A program made the position numbers and the translations under genes. Positions 26,673 through 35,590 of a stretch of 64,000 bases of DNA are shown here, piece after piece. The stretch comes from an uncultured Chloroflexota bacterium. GTDB lineage: Bacteria; Chloroflexota; Anaerolineae; Aggregatilineales; Phototrophicaceae. The notes beneath the pieces were generated by a model. That model was not told where the DNA came from and did not search any database. It saw nothing but the letters and a program-made list of their open reading frames with translations. Location: contig CALJKV010000074.1 of the NCBI GenBank assembly GCA_937974245.1, positions 38,694-102,693 on the forward strand, read 5' to 3'. Every line of letters starts with the position of its first letter. Position 1 is the first letter of the stretch.

Positions 26673-28034
26673 ATGCGCCGTATTTCTCTGATTCTGTTGA
26701 TTATCATTCCCCTGGTTGTGGGGTTGATGCTGATTTCCGGGACGGTACTGGGCCAGAATAATGTGTTTCAGACCAACACACCCCGCCCGGTAGAGGTGAA
26801 CTTCGCCACCAATACACCCGCCGGACCGACTGAAACCCCGACTCCGACCCTGACTCCTTCGGTGACGTCCAGCGCCACACCGACCGACACCGATACGCCC
26901 ACGCCGACCTTAACACCGACGCCGACTTTCACACCGACGGATACGCCCACGCCCACTCCGACACCCATTGGCCCGTTTTCGTACCCGGAGGGGATCAACC
27001 CGCTGACCGGTCTGCCGTATCCGAACGAAGAAGCGATGGCGCGGCGTAACCTGATTGTCAAAATCTCTAATTTCCCGCCCATTGTGCGCCCGCAAAGTGG
27101 GGTCAACCAGGCGGATGTGGTGTATGAGTTCGAGGCAGAAGGTGGTGTGACCCGCTTCGCGGCCATCTTCCGCAGCAACGCGCCTGATCATGTCGGTTCG
27201 GTGCGCAGCGCCCGCCTTTCCGATACCGAACTGATTGTCATGTACAACGCGCTGCTGGCTTATTCCGGCACGAGCGAGCCGATTCAACGGATTATCCTGG
27301 CGGCTGAATGGGTCTACCAGACGTTTTCGCCGTTGAAGGGTGATGGCTGCGAAGACGCCGGATTCTGCCGTTTTCCGCAGGACGGCCTGGCCTTAGAGCA
27401 TACCCTCTTCCTGGACACGAACAAACTCTGGGATTTAGCTACACGTCGTAACGTGAACACCGGTTACCGGGCACGTGGTTTCGCCTTCAATGAGACTGCC
27501 GATGCGGGCGGCCTGCCCGCCAATGATATTTTCATTGACTGGTACGGCCAGACTGATGCACGCTGGCAGTATGATGCCGCTACCGGGCGCTACCTGCGTT
27601 ATACCGATGGCGTGGCGCACTTTGACGCGGCGGACAGTCAGCAGCTCTGGGCAGATAACCTGATTATCATTGAAGTGCCCCATAATGAGCGTCCTGACCT
27701 GTTTCCGCCCGGCTCGAATTACCAATCACTGGAAATCGCGCTGTGGGAACAGGGACGTGCCTATCTTATCCGCGATGGGCAGGTTTACCAGGGATACTGG
27801 CGGCGGCGTGACCGCGAACCGGGCAGTGCCTTGCAGGTGCTTTACGGGGATAATACGCCCATGATGATGAAGCCGGGGCGCACCTGGGTGGAAGTCGTGC
27901 GCGGCTTTGGGGATGTGGCGATCAGTGAGCAGCGCCAGGATATGGTGGCTACGGCGACGGCTATCGCCCTGAGTGCTACGCCGACGCTGACGATCACGCC
28001 CGGTCCCAGCCCGACGGAAAACCCCAACTCGTAA
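26673..28034 (+). CDS. Secreted DUF3048 (YerB-like) protein with PT-rich linker
   Basis: A 453-residue exported protein. An N-terminal signal/anchor (about 5-28) is followed by a Thr-Pro repeat linker of about 70 residues (DTDTPTPTLTPTPTFTPTDT), then two DUF3048 parts: NPLTGLPYP with VVYEFEAEGGVTRFAAIF and GSVRSARLSDTELI, and later a C-terminal domain with QVLYGDNTPMMMKPGRTWVE. A second Thr/Pro tail ends the protein. The family includes B. subtilis YerB, a lipoprotein of unknown function. GAGG lies six bases before the ATG at 26673. Confidence 0.85.
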   Translation: MRRISLILLIIIPLVVGLMLISGTVLGQNNVFQTNTPRPVEVNFATNTPAGPTETPTPTLTPSVTSSATPTDTDTPTPTLTPTPTFTPTDTPTPTPTPIGPFSYPEGINPLTGLPYPNEEAMARRNLIVKISNFPPIVRPQSGVNQADVVYEFEAEGGVTRFAAIFRSNAPDHVGSVRSARLSDTELIVMYNALLAYSGTSEPIQRIILAAEWVYQTFSPLKGDGCEDAGFCRFPQDGLALEHTLFLDTNKLWDLATRRNVNTGYRARGFAFNETADAGGLPANDIFIDWYGQTDARWQYDAATGRYLRYTDGVAHFDAADSQQLWADNLIIIEVPHNERPDLFPPGSNYQSLEIALWEQGRAYLIRDGQVYQGYWRRRDREPGSALQVLYGDNTPMMMKPGRTWVEVVRGFGDVAISEQRQDMVATATAIALSATPTLTITPGPSPTENPNS

Positions 28035-28058
28035 TCAGAGCGAAAGCAGTATGAAATC

Positions 28059-28087
28059 AAAAGGCGGGGGTTGCCCTCCGCCTTTTT
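28059..28087. terminator. Bidirectional terminator between DUF3048 gene and groEL
   Basis: AAAAGGCGGGGG pairs with CCTCCGCCTTTT around a short loop, with A and T tracts on either side, between convergent genes. Confidence 0.8.
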
Positions 28088-28112
28088 GCGTTCCTGGTAA
28101 ACCGTCTCTGGT

Positions 28113-29753
28113 CTAGTACATGCCACCCATATCAGGTGCGCCACCGGGCATCGGTTTTTCCGGTTCCGGCACGTCCGTGATGAGGGCTTCGGTGGTCAGG
28201 ATCATGGCGGCGATAGAGGCCGCATTTTCCACCGCGCCGCGTGTCACTTTGGCGGGGTCGGGGATACCACCTTCGATCATGTCGCCATATTCATTCGTCA
28301 TGACATTGTAGCCGATGCGCGGATTCTTCCGGCTCTTCTGCATCCGGCGCACTTCCTGGATAATCACCGCGCCGTCCATCCCGGCATTGGCTGCGATCTT
28401 CCGCATCGGGACTTCCAGCGCCTTGCGCATGATCTGGACACCAGTGTTCTCATCATCACTCTTCAGCTTGATGTTGTCCAGGGCGGCCACCGCGTTAATC
28501 AGTGCCACGCCGCCGCCAGGGACGATGCCTTCTTCAACGGCGGCACGGGTCGCACTCAGGGCGTCTTCCACCCGGTGCTTCTTCTCTTTCAGTTCGGTTT
28601 CGGTGGCGGCACCGACGCGGATCACAGCCACGCCGCCGGAGAGCTTCGCCAGCCGTTCCTGGAGTTTTTCGCGGTCATAGTCGCTGGTGCTGATTTCGAT
28701 CTCGCGGCGGATTTCGTCAATGCGGGCCTTGATGGCAGCATCATCGCCTTCACCGTCAATCACGGTGGTGTCTTCTTTGGTGCTGATAACTTTGCGGGCA
28801 CGGCCCAGGTCGTCCAGAACAACGCTTTCCAGCTTGCGGCCGGTTTCTTCGCTGATGACCTCACCACCGGTCAGGATGGCGATGTCGCGCAGCATGGCCT
28901 TGCGGCGATCACCAAAACCGGGGGCCTTGACGGCCAGGACGTTGAGCATTCCGCGCAGTTTGTTCAGCACCAGGGTCGCCAGGGCTTCGCCGTCAATGTC
29001 TTCGGCGATAATCACCAGTTCGCGCTTGCCGATCTGGAGCAGCTTTTCCAACACAGGCACGATGTCCTGGGCGGCGCTGATTTTCTTGTCGTAGATCAGG
29101 ATGTAGGCATCTTCAATCGCGGATTCCATCGCGTCAGTGTTGGTGATGAAGTAGGCGCTGATGTAGCCACGATCGAACTGCATACCTTCGACATATTCGG
29201 TCTCGAATTCCAGACCACGGCTTTCTTCAACCGTTACCACACCATCACGGCCCACTTTGTCCATGACTTCCGCAATGAGGTTGCCGATTTCGAAGTCCTG
29301 GGCGGAAACACTGGCGACGTTGGCGATTTCTTCGCGGGTTTCTACCGGTTGGGCCTGGGCGAGAATGCTGGCGGCCACTGCATTTGTGGCGGCCTCGATA
29401 CCGCGCTTGAGCAGCATCGGGTTGGCCCCGGCGGCGACGTTCTTCAGGCCCTCGTTGACGATAGCCTGCGCCAGCACGGTGGCGGTAGTGGTGCCATCAC
29501 CGGCGATATCATTGGTCTTGGTAGCGGCTTCCTTCAGAAGTTGCGCGCCCATATTTTCATACGGGTCTTCCAGTTCGATTTCCTTCGCCACTGTCACGCC
29601 GTCGTGGGTGATAGTGGGAGCGCCGAATTTCTTGTCGAGCGCCACATTACGCCCCTTCGGTCCAAGTGTGGTGCTAACGGCGTCGGCCAGTTTGTCCACG
29701 CCGATTTTCAGGCTGCGGCGAGCCGCTTCACTAAAGATAAGTTGTTTAGCCAT
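28113..29753 (-). CDS. groL: Chaperonin GroEL (60 kDa)
   Basis: ATP-dependent folding chamber subunit, 546 residues, full length. Marks include TTLGPKGRNVALDKKFGAP, VTVAKEIELEDPYENMGAQL, DGTTTATVLAQAI (Asp for ATP hydrolysis), VPGGGVAL and the C-terminal GGAPDMGGMY tail. Second gene of the CIRCE-controlled groES-groEL operon; 70 bases separate the two. Confidence 0.99.
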   Translation of the reverse strand: MAKQLIFSEAARRSLKIGVDKLADAVSTTLGPKGRNVALDKKFGAPTITHDGVTVAKEIELEDPYENMGAQLLKEAATKTNDIAGDGTTTATVLAQAIVNEGLKNVAAGANPMLLKRGIEAATNAVAASILAQAQPVETREEIANVASVSAQDFEIGNLIAEVMDKVGRDGVVTVEESRGLEFETEYVEGMQFDRGYISAYFITNTDAMESAIEDAYILIYDKKISAAQDIVPVLEKLLQIGKRELVIIAEDIDGEALATLVLNKLRGMLNVLAVKAPGFGDRRKAMLRDIAILTGGEVISEETGRKLESVVLDDLGRARKVISTKEDTTVIDGEGDDAAIKARIDEIRREIEISTSDYDREKLQERLAKLSGGVAVIRVGAATETELKEKKHRVEDALSATRAAVEEGIVPGGGVALINAVAALDNIKLKSDDENTGVQIMRKALEVPMRKIAANAGMDGAVIIQEVRRMQKSRKNPRIGYNVMTNEYGDMIEGGIPDPAKVTRGAVENAASIAAMILTTEALITDVPEPEKPMPGGAPDMGGMY

Positions 29754-29823
29754 TGGATTCTGCCTCCAAGCAGGTTTGTGTGCTGTTTACGATGCGTAAA
29801 AAAATCCCGTCGGTTGCCAGTTG

Positions 29824-30120
29824 TTAGCTAACAATCGCCAGGACGTCGCTTTCCTTCATGATGAGCAGTTTTTTGCCATCCAGCTTGATTTCGGTGCCGG
29901 CGTACTTGGCAAACAGGACGCGATCCCCAACCTTGAGGTCCATTGGGATACGTTCGCCATCTTCGTCGCGGCGGCCTTCACCAACGGCCAGCACGTGGCC
30001 CTGCTGTGGTTTTTCCTTAGCTGTTTCCGGCAGAACAAGCTGACCACCCGCGAAGGTGTCTTCCTGTTCAACGGCTTCGATAATGACGCGATCCCCTAGT
30101 GGGCGCAAATTGATAGACAT
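29824..30120 (-). CDS. groS: Co-chaperonin GroES (10 kDa)
   Basis: Heptameric lid of GroEL, 98 residues. Typical opening INLRPLGDRVIIEAVEQE, a mobile loop with GGQLVLPETAKEKPQ, then VGDRVLFAKYAGTEIKLDGK. AGGAAGG stands before the ATG. First gene of the operon behind CIRCE. Confidence 0.98.
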   Translation of the reverse strand: MSINLRPLGDRVIIEAVEQEDTFAGGQLVLPETAKEKPQQGHVLAVGEGRRDEDGERIPMDLKVGDRVLFAKYAGTEIKLDGKKLLIMKESDVLAIVS

Positions 30121-30191
30121 TGGACTAGCCTTCCTCTCGTTTTGATCTGTAAGTGTTAGACAGACGAAAAGCGCTTATGCTTAAACGATTT

Positions 30192-30218
30192 TTAGCACTC
30201 ATGAGGTGAGAGTGCTAA
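30192..30218 (-). promoter_or_regulatory. CIRCE operator (HrcA site)
   Basis: TTAGCACTC-N9-GAGTGCTAA is a perfect match to the CIRCE consensus. It overlaps the predicted transcription start of groES-groEL, 72 bases upstream of the groES start codon. HrcA repression is expected; hrcA is not in the window. Confidence 0.97.
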
Positions 30219-30230
30219 TTTACTCTAGGC

Positions 30231-30259
30231 AGTGTAGCAAAAACAGGGGATGAAGTCAA
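30231..30259 (-). promoter_or_regulatory. groESL promoter
   Basis: On the minus strand TTGACT (30259-30254) and TACACT (30236-30231) are separated by exactly 17 bases, and the -10 is extended by TGC. CIRCE begins 12 bases downstream. Confidence 0.8.
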
Positions 30260-30291
30260 GAATGGGCGGTTTTTCTAGCAAACTTCTTATA

Positions 30292-30300
30292 GAGTGCTAA
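30292..30300. promoter_or_regulatory. CIRCE half-site
   Basis: GAGTGCTAA, identical to one arm of CIRCE, lies 73 bases upstream of the full operator. The partner arm is degenerate (only TAGCA at 30276-30280). It may be a relic or auxiliary HrcA contact. Confidence 0.3.
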
Positions 30301-30385
30301 GGGAAATAAAAACCCCTCATCTGAAGTCCCATACTCTCAAGGGTTGACCTTTAAGAAGAAGGGATTATCAGATGAGGGATACAGG

Positions 30386-30460
30386 TCGGGGCGCCCGGAT
30401 TTGAACCGGGGGCCTCGCGCTCCCAAAGCAGGTGCGCTAACCGGACTGCGCTACGCCCCG
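30386..30460 (-). tRNA. tRNA-Pro (TGG anticodon)
   Basis: A complete cloverleaf of 75 bases on the minus strand. Acceptor stem CGGGGCG/CGCCCCG is perfect, D stem is GCGC/GCGC, anticodon loop TTTGGGA gives TGG, and the T arm is CCCGG-TTCAAAT-CCGGG. Discriminator A follows; CCA is not encoded. The anticodon stem CCTGC/GCGCG is imperfect, with a C-C mismatch and a T-G wobble. Confidence 0.93.
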
Positions 30461-30472
30461 CTATTGATGGCT

Positions 30473-30481
30473 AGTATAGCA
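30473..30481 (-). promoter_or_regulatory. tRNA-Pro promoter -10
   Basis: TGCTATACT on the minus strand ends 12 bases before the tRNA 5' end, as expected for a short leader. The -35 (TTTTCG, 17 bases away) is weak. Confidence 0.5.
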
Positions 30482-30572
30482 GCAAGCGGGCGGCACGAAA
30501 AGGCTGAAAGTTCGCCGCCAACAGCGGTGCGGGGGCAATCGCATCAAATTAACCCTGCACAAAATGGCTTTT

Positions 30573-30701
30573 TTGACCCCTCCCCAGCCCTCTGTCAAGG
30601 GGACATTCGTCTCCGTCTCAGTCGCCGTAAACGGGGCGGGAGTTTGTTAGCCGAGACCAACAAGTCTCCTCTGCTTGTGGGGGAGATTGAGAGGGGGTTA
30701 A
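30573..30701. repeat. Possible decayed palindromic intergenic element
   Basis: Within the 480-base gap between tRNA-Pro and the response regulator, a stretch begins TTGACCCCTCCCCAGCCC and ends GAGAGGGGGTTAA, so its ends are imperfect inverted repeats about 130 bases apart. C-rich and G-rich arms of this sort are common in multicopy intergenic elements. No coding frame is credible in it. The rest of the gap shows only a weak promoter-like AT-rich area near 30830-30900. Confidence 0.3.
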
Positions 30702-30940
30702 GTTCCCGTTTTGATGCAATCACTCTGTTGCCGTCAGGGGTGAATCTCCTCACTACGGCGGACGCGCAGAAGCGCAACCCTATGAGGAATACGGTGCGAA
30801 TTCAGGAAATGCCTCGTATACTGAACCGGCGTTTTTACATTTTCCCCCCGAAATTCATTGGCATAAATGTTACATTGCGTGTATCATCATTACAAATGTT
30901 TCGCTGTTTCAGTTCAGCAAGGGGCTGGAGATTTATCTGC

Positions 30941-31693
30941 ATGAACAAAATTAAGTTGTTGCTGGTGGAAGACGATACCAACATTAGCAAGCTCATTAGC
31001 GACTATCTCAATTCTCAGGGGTATGAGGTGACTGCCGTGACCGACGGCCCCGACGCACTCGAGCATATCAGGGATAGAGGACTGCCGCACCTGGCGCTGA
31101 TTGATCTGACACTGCCCACCATGCATGGTTTTGATCTGAGCGGTAAACTCAAGGCCATGGCCGATGTCCCGATCATTTTCGTGACCTCAACCAGCGAAAC
31201 CGACATTGTGGTGCAGGGGCTGCGCCGCTATGCCGAGGATTTTATCGTCAAGCCGTTTGAACTGCGGGAAATGGAAGCCCGTATCCAGGCGGTGTTATCA
31301 CGGATGCCCAGCCTCGATTATGCCAGCGAGCCGGTTATCAATGTGGATGAGCACCTTCAGGTGGATTTTGCCCATAATCGAGTCAATGTTGGCAGCCTTG
31401 TCTTCAACCTTACACCTACCGAATCGATCTTGCTGCATGTCCTGCTGCGAAATGCCGGACGCGTGGTCGAAAACCGCCTGCTCATCGCCCGTGTCTGGCC
31501 GGCGGAAGATGTATATGAAGATACTTTGCGCGTCCACATGCACCGACTGCGGCGCAAGTTAGAAGCCGATTCACACCATCCGCACTATATCCGTACTGAA
31601 CGTGGCATCGGGTATATGTTTACCGTTCGCCCCCAGAATATTCACTTATCGGCTGATGACAAAGTAGATGGTAAAACAAAAGGCGACTCCTAA
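30941..31693 (+). CDS. Response regulator, OmpR-type
   Basis: A 250-residue DNA-binding regulator. The receiver occupies about 1-120 with acidic pocket VEDD (9-12), phosphoacceptor D55 in LALIDLTLP and the lysine in FIVKPFE. A winged-helix domain covers about 145-230 (NLTPTESILLHVLLRNAGRV, RVWPAEDVYEDTLRVHMHRL, then RRKLE and YIRTERGIGYMF). A frame extends far upstream through the tRNA, but only ATG 30941 has a regulator-like start and a GGAG ten bases before it. The partner kinase gene overlaps its end by 26 bases. Confidence 0.93.
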   Translation: MNKIKLLLVEDDTNISKLISDYLNSQGYEVTAVTDGPDALEHIRDRGLPHLALIDLTLPTMHGFDLSGKLKAMADVPIIFVTSTSETDIVVQGLRRYAEDFIVKPFELREMEARIQAVLSRMPSLDYASEPVINVDEHLQVDFAHNRVNVGSLVFNLTPTESILLHVLLRNAGRVVENRLLIARVWPAEDVYEDTLRVHMHRLRRKLEADSHHPHYIRTERGIGYMFTVRPQNIHLSADDKVDGKTKGDS

Positions 31694-33782
31694 ACCGCTT
31701 GGATCAGAACTGTGCTGCTCGGCTGCACAGGCTTCCGTGCTCAACCATTACCTGGCGGAAGCTGCCAGCACGGTCAATGCCGGTTGGGCGTCTATGGCGA
31801 TATGGCAGTGTTCGTTGTACACCCTCACGCCTATCGTTACGTTCGAGGCCGTTCCGGCTTCTGCTGAACGGTTTGCCCGTCTCAGCGATCTCGTAGCCCG
31901 GCAATTTGCGTCCACGCCCACCCCGCCATCTGGCTTGCTTCTGGATTCCTCGGTTGTACAACCGCTTGGTTTTACCGCCGGACTGCTGCTGTTTGTGCCG
32001 AGTGAGGATGACATGGTGGGGGTTGTCACGCTGTTAGGGCAGGAAGCGTCAGCTTTTACTGAGGCAGCCGTGGCAGGTCTTTCGCCGCTGGCGAATCTCC
32101 TGGAGATTTCGATAGAAAACGCCTTGTTGAAAGGCAGGGTCGCCGCTGCTCAGGCGATTCAGGCAGTTGCCCAGGCGGTTACCCGAAATCCGACTTCGCA
32201 GGATTTGTTGGATGCACTTCAGGAGCGGTTATTCGGGCCACAAGTCACCCTGGCGGCGCTGCTCTTGTATGGGCAGGACAATGATTTTGATTATGTCGAA
32301 ACGCAGGGTACCTGGTCACGGCGCTATGGGAGTGGGATTGCCAGGGGAATTAAATTCTACCTGCAAAATTATCAGCAACTGTTGCACCAACTTAATCAGG
32401 ATGGCATCGTTACCTTCTCCGGCATAAGGCCGCTGCGGGATAATTTCGACCCGTTTGTGCGCGGCTTTTTCCGGGTAGAAGGTGTCCATTCTGTGGCACT
32501 GGTGGCGCTCCACACCGCCGGGCGTCGGTTTGGCCTGCTGGTTCTGGGCAGCAGTGAACGCAGAGGCTTCGACCAGCGCGAACTCAACACATACCGGACA
32601 GTCAGCGAATTTCTGGCACTCAATACCCTCACCTGGGCGCTCCAGCACGAAAACGACGTTGAATCCCGTGCTCGTCGTTCCTTGTTGGATTCAGTAGCCG
32701 ATGGAGTGTTGATGGTGATGCCCAGCCACCGGGAACACTATGTTCTGATCGTCAATAAGCCGTTTAACAGTCTGTTTAACCTGGGCGACATCAACGCTGA
32801 AGGAATGCCGTTGGTTGAACTACTGGGTAAAATGCGGATTCCGAATGCGATACGTGATGACCTGCGTGACCAGTGGCGAACAATTTCACATCGCGATATT
32901 GGCATCTATACCGGCGAATTTGACATGACTCATAATGGTATGTTGGCGACAATTCAGTGGTACAGCGCGCCGGTTTACCATGAACAGGCTGTTTTCGGAC
33001 GCATTTTCACGTTTCATGATGTCTCACCAGAACGCGCCGCATCGCGCCTGCGGGCGAACTTTATCTCGCGGGTTTCTCATGAGCTGCGGACACCCCTCAC
33101 ATCTATCCAGGGTTTTGCTGACTTCATTCTGCAAGCCAGCGGTGACCAGCTTCCCGATGTGGCCCGTGAATATACGGAAATCATCCTGAGCAGCGCCCGC
33201 CACCTGAACATGATGTTCTCAGAAATCATTGACCTGGCACGCGCTGATATTGGCGAAATGAAGTTGAATTTTTCCGATATTCATATCCCAGATGTGGTGA
33301 TTGATGTCGTCGCCCTCCTGGAGATGCAGTACAAAGCACGTAACCAACAGGTGCTGATGGAACTTGATGATGATTCACCGCCAGTCCAGGCTGATATGCC
33401 CCGCATCCGCCGGGTATTGACCAATCTGCTGACGAATGCCATCAAATACTCACCGCCAGAAACCCAAATTAAGGTGATTACCCAGGTGGTGGAAACTGCC
33501 GCCGATCTCCCCCCGGATGCGCCGCCAGAGGTGATCATACCGGCGATTCTCGTTACAGTTACCGACCAGGGGCCGGGGTTTGCCACCGATGAGGCCGAGA
33601 AGTTATTCACACCCTTCTATCGTACAGCAGCAGCACGCGCCAGTCGTACTGAGGGAACCGGTTTGGGGCTGGCTGTATCGCGCAGTATCATTGAAAGGCA
33701 TCGTGGCTGTATTTGGGCTGAATCCCGGCGGCGCGGGCGGCGGGGCAGTCGTTTCCACTTCACCTTGCCGACTTCCGAATAA
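31668..33782 (+). CDS. Sensor histidine kinase, GAF-GAF-PAS type
   Basis: A 704-residue soluble kinase, partner of the preceding regulator with which it overlaps. Residues about 10-160 and 165-330 look like two GAF-type sensor folds, 335-450 a PAS-like fold (DSVADGVLMVM, then FGRIFTFHDVS). HisKA has the phosphoacceptor H471 in RVSHELRTPLTSIQGF. The ATPase domain shows LLTNAIKYSPPE (N box), DQGPGF (G1) and GTGLGLAVSRSI (G2). No membrane helix is visible, so the signal is cytoplasmic. GAF ligand unknown. Confidence 0.92.
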   Translation: MVKQKATPKPLGSELCCSAAQASVLNHYLAEAASTVNAGWASMAIWQCSLYTLTPIVTFEAVPASAERFARLSDLVARQFASTPTPPSGLLLDSSVVQPLGFTAGLLLFVPSEDDMVGVVTLLGQEASAFTEAAVAGLSPLANLLEISIENALLKGRVAAAQAIQAVAQAVTRNPTSQDLLDALQERLFGPQVTLAALLLYGQDNDFDYVETQGTWSRRYGSGIARGIKFYLQNYQQLLHQLNQDGIVTFSGIRPLRDNFDPFVRGFFRVEGVHSVALVALHTAGRRFGLLVLGSSERRGFDQRELNTYRTVSEFLALNTLTWALQHENDVESRARRSLLDSVADGVLMVMPSHREHYVLIVNKPFNSLFNLGDINAEGMPLVELLGKMRIPNAIRDDLRDQWRTISHRDIGIYTGEFDMTHNGMLATIQWYSAPVYHEQAVFGRIFTFHDVSPERAASRLRANFISRVSHELRTPLTSIQGFADFILQASGDQLPDVAREYTEIILSSARHLNMMFSEIIDLARADIGEMKLNFSDIHIPDVVIDVVALLEMQYKARNQQVLMELDDDSPPVQADMPRIRRVLTNLLTNAIKYSPPETQIKVITQVVETAADLPPDAPPEVIIPAILVTVTDQGPGFATDEAEKLFTPFYRTAAARASRTEGTGLGLAVSRSIIERHRGCIWAESRRRGRRGSRFHFTLPTSE

Positions 33783-33799
33783 AAGCGAATGCTGCAACT

Positions 33800-34282
33800 T
33801 CAATCCGCGTCGGGGTTACCCATGAAGCGGTTCAGCCAGTAGTTAATCTCGTCTTCGGACTGGTGCACATTTTCGGCTTCACCAGGGTCATCGTCTACAA
33901 CTGATGTAAAGGGGGCTTGCAGCAGGGCAATGAAATCAGCGGTGGAGAGTGTTTTCATCCGGCGCTGTTGACCGGCGGCTTGTACCTGGTTATCGGATGA
34001 AACCACCGTCCAGTTCGTCGGATCTGAGGCGTTGCGGATACGCCCCATGATGAGGCGGTCAGCGTCGCTGCGGTGCGAGGCGAACACAACTTCCACCATT
34101 CCAGTGGACATGCGCGACTTCCCCCCAGGCAGGCCGGAATCAAATACAACAACACAGCGCTTGCCGGTGCGGGCGGCGAATCCAGCCAGTTTCTGCACCA
34201 GTTTGGCTTCATCGTTGGGATCATCCAGCGCAATGTCCGGCAGCTTTCCGATCACGTTGTGGCCGTCTATCAGGTACGGCAT
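33800..34282 (-). CDS. YacP-like NYN-domain protein (putative RNase)
   Basis: A 160-residue PIN/NYN-fold protein. MPYLIDGHNVIGKLP at the N-terminus carries the first metal-binding Asp; CVVVFDSG and HRSDADRLI supply further acidic residues and TVVSSDNQV the last. YacP (Rae1) of Bacillus is a ribosome-associated endoribonuclease. ATG 34282 is preferred over one at 34300, since GAGGA stands properly before it. Convergent with the kinase gene. Confidence 0.85.
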   Translation of the reverse strand: MPYLIDGHNVIGKLPDIALDDPNDEAKLVQKLAGFAARTGKRCVVVFDSGLPGGKSRMSTGMVEVVFASHRSDADRLIMGRIRNASDPTNWTVVSSDNQVQAAGQQRRMKTLSTADFIALLQAPFTSVVDDDPGEAENVHQSEDEINYWLNRFMGNPDAD

Positions 34283-34417
34283 TAATCCTCTTGGTTTCAT
34301 CCTTTACTTTACCCGAACTATAACACAGATTGACAGCATCATTCAGGCTGGATGGCGCTGGCTTGTGGTAAACTTCTTACGCTTTGTTCCGTATGATGAG
34401 GAGAATCTGCGCCGCCT

Positions 34418-35590
34418 ATGCCTATACTGACCGACACACCAATTACGTTAGCTCGCCAACTTGCCGCTGATTTCGCCTGTCGTGCCGGTGCCGCGGATCG
34501 CCTGGGCAAACTCCCGGTGGAAGATGTCCGGCAGCTCAAAGATTCAGGCTACCTGACCCTGACGCTCCCTCGCGAATACGGCGGGGGAGGGCTTTCACTG
34601 CGTGATGCTCTGGCCGTTCACCTTGAATTGGCACAGGGTAGCCCGTCCAGCGCATTGGTTGCCGGGATGCAGCTTCATATTTTCGGCAATTTGAGCGAAG
34701 CCCGTCCCTGGGATGAGGATAAGTTCGCCTGGTTATGCCAGTTGGCGATGGCCGGCGGCCTGCTCAATTCGATTGCCAGTGAACCGGCGCTTGGCAGCCC
34801 ATCACGCGGGGCATTCTTCAAGACGACAGCTGCCCTGACCCCGGAGGGTTGGTGCGTCAACGGGCACAAAACCTGGTCAACCGGCGGGGCGCACCTGACG
34901 CACCTGCTGGTGAAGGCCAGCATTGGTACCGATACTGCCGTGATTCTCGTGCCGAATCATACCGCCGGTGTCACCTGGGAAGAAACCTGGAGCGATTCAC
35001 TCAGCCTGCGGGCGAGTGACAGCCATGATGTGCGCTTTGAAAATGTCATCGTGCCGGAAGGTCACCTGATTCACCGGAGCAAGCCAGAGCCGGAGGGGCC
35101 GAACGCCTGGTTTCCGATGATGATGGGTGTGGTGTACCTGGGCGCGGCTGTCGCGGCACGCAACACCGTGATTCGCTATGCGTTGGAACGTGTGCCAACC
35201 GCGTTGGGTAAGCCGATAGCGGCTTTACCCAAGATTCAGCGGCAGATTGGCGAAATAGACCTGGCCTTACAGGCGGCAACTGCGCTGATGTTCGATGCTG
35301 CCGGGGCGTGGGGTCGTGGTGAGCAAGGGGCGTCTGTTTTCCCCCGCATTGTGGCCGCCAAACACCTGATGACCGAAACGGCTAATCATGTGACTGATGA
35401 AGCCTTACGCATTGCGGGCGGGATCAGCATTACCCGCACGCTGCCGTTGGAGCGTTACTTCCGCGATGTTCGCGCCGGGTTGATGCAGCCCCCTTCGGGC
35501 GATACTGCACTGGAGATCATTGGACGTGGCGCGATTGATGCGCTGGGACAGAAGGATGAGACCGATGGACACGACGAAAGTGCAGTATAA
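34418..35590 (+). CDS. Acyl-CoA dehydrogenase family flavoprotein
   Basis: A 390-residue FAD enzyme with the three-part acyl-CoA dehydrogenase fold: N-terminal helices (LPREYGGGGLSLRDALAVHL), middle strand domain with WCVNGHKTWSTGGAHLTHLL and C-terminal helices ending EALRIAGGISITRTLPLERY. The catalytic Glu of true dehydrogenases near the C-terminal quarter cannot be fixed, so a monooxygenase-like or other relative is possible. Shine-Dalgarno AGGAG is unusually far (14 bases). It overlaps the nitroreductase gene by 26 bases; the two flavoproteins probably act together. Confidence 0.87.
   Translation: MPILTDTPITLARQLAADFACRAGAADRLGKLPVEDVRQLKDSGYLTLTLPREYGGGGLSLRDALAVHLELAQGSPSSALVAGMQLHIFGNLSEARPWDEDKFAWLCQLAMAGGLLNSIASEPALGSPSRGAFFKTTAALTPEGWCVNGHKTWSTGGAHLTHLLVKASIGTDTAVILVPNHTAGVTWEETWSDSLSLRASDSHDVRFENVIVPEGHLIHRSKPEPEGPNAWFPMMMGVVYLGAAVAARNTVIRYALERVPTALGKPIAALPKIQRQIGEIDLALQAATALMFDAAGAWGRGEQGASVFPRIVAAKHLMTETANHVTDEALRIAGGISITRTLPLERYFRDVRAGLMQPPSGDTALEIIGRGAIDALGQKDETDGHDESAV

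Noticed and set aside
26860..26970. Short-period DNA repeat that could suggest a CRISPR or satellite
   Set aside because: It is the coding sequence of a Thr-Pro linker in the DUF3048 protein; there are no spacers.
28575..29831. 418-codon open frame on the plus strand opposite groEL
   Set aside because: It is antisense to a certain groEL gene along its whole length, its composition mirrors groEL codons, and such antisense chaperone frames are a known artefact.
30344..30940. Long upstream extension of the response-regulator frame
   Set aside because: It would read through the tRNA-Pro gene and an intergenic region; the receiver domain begins at 30941.
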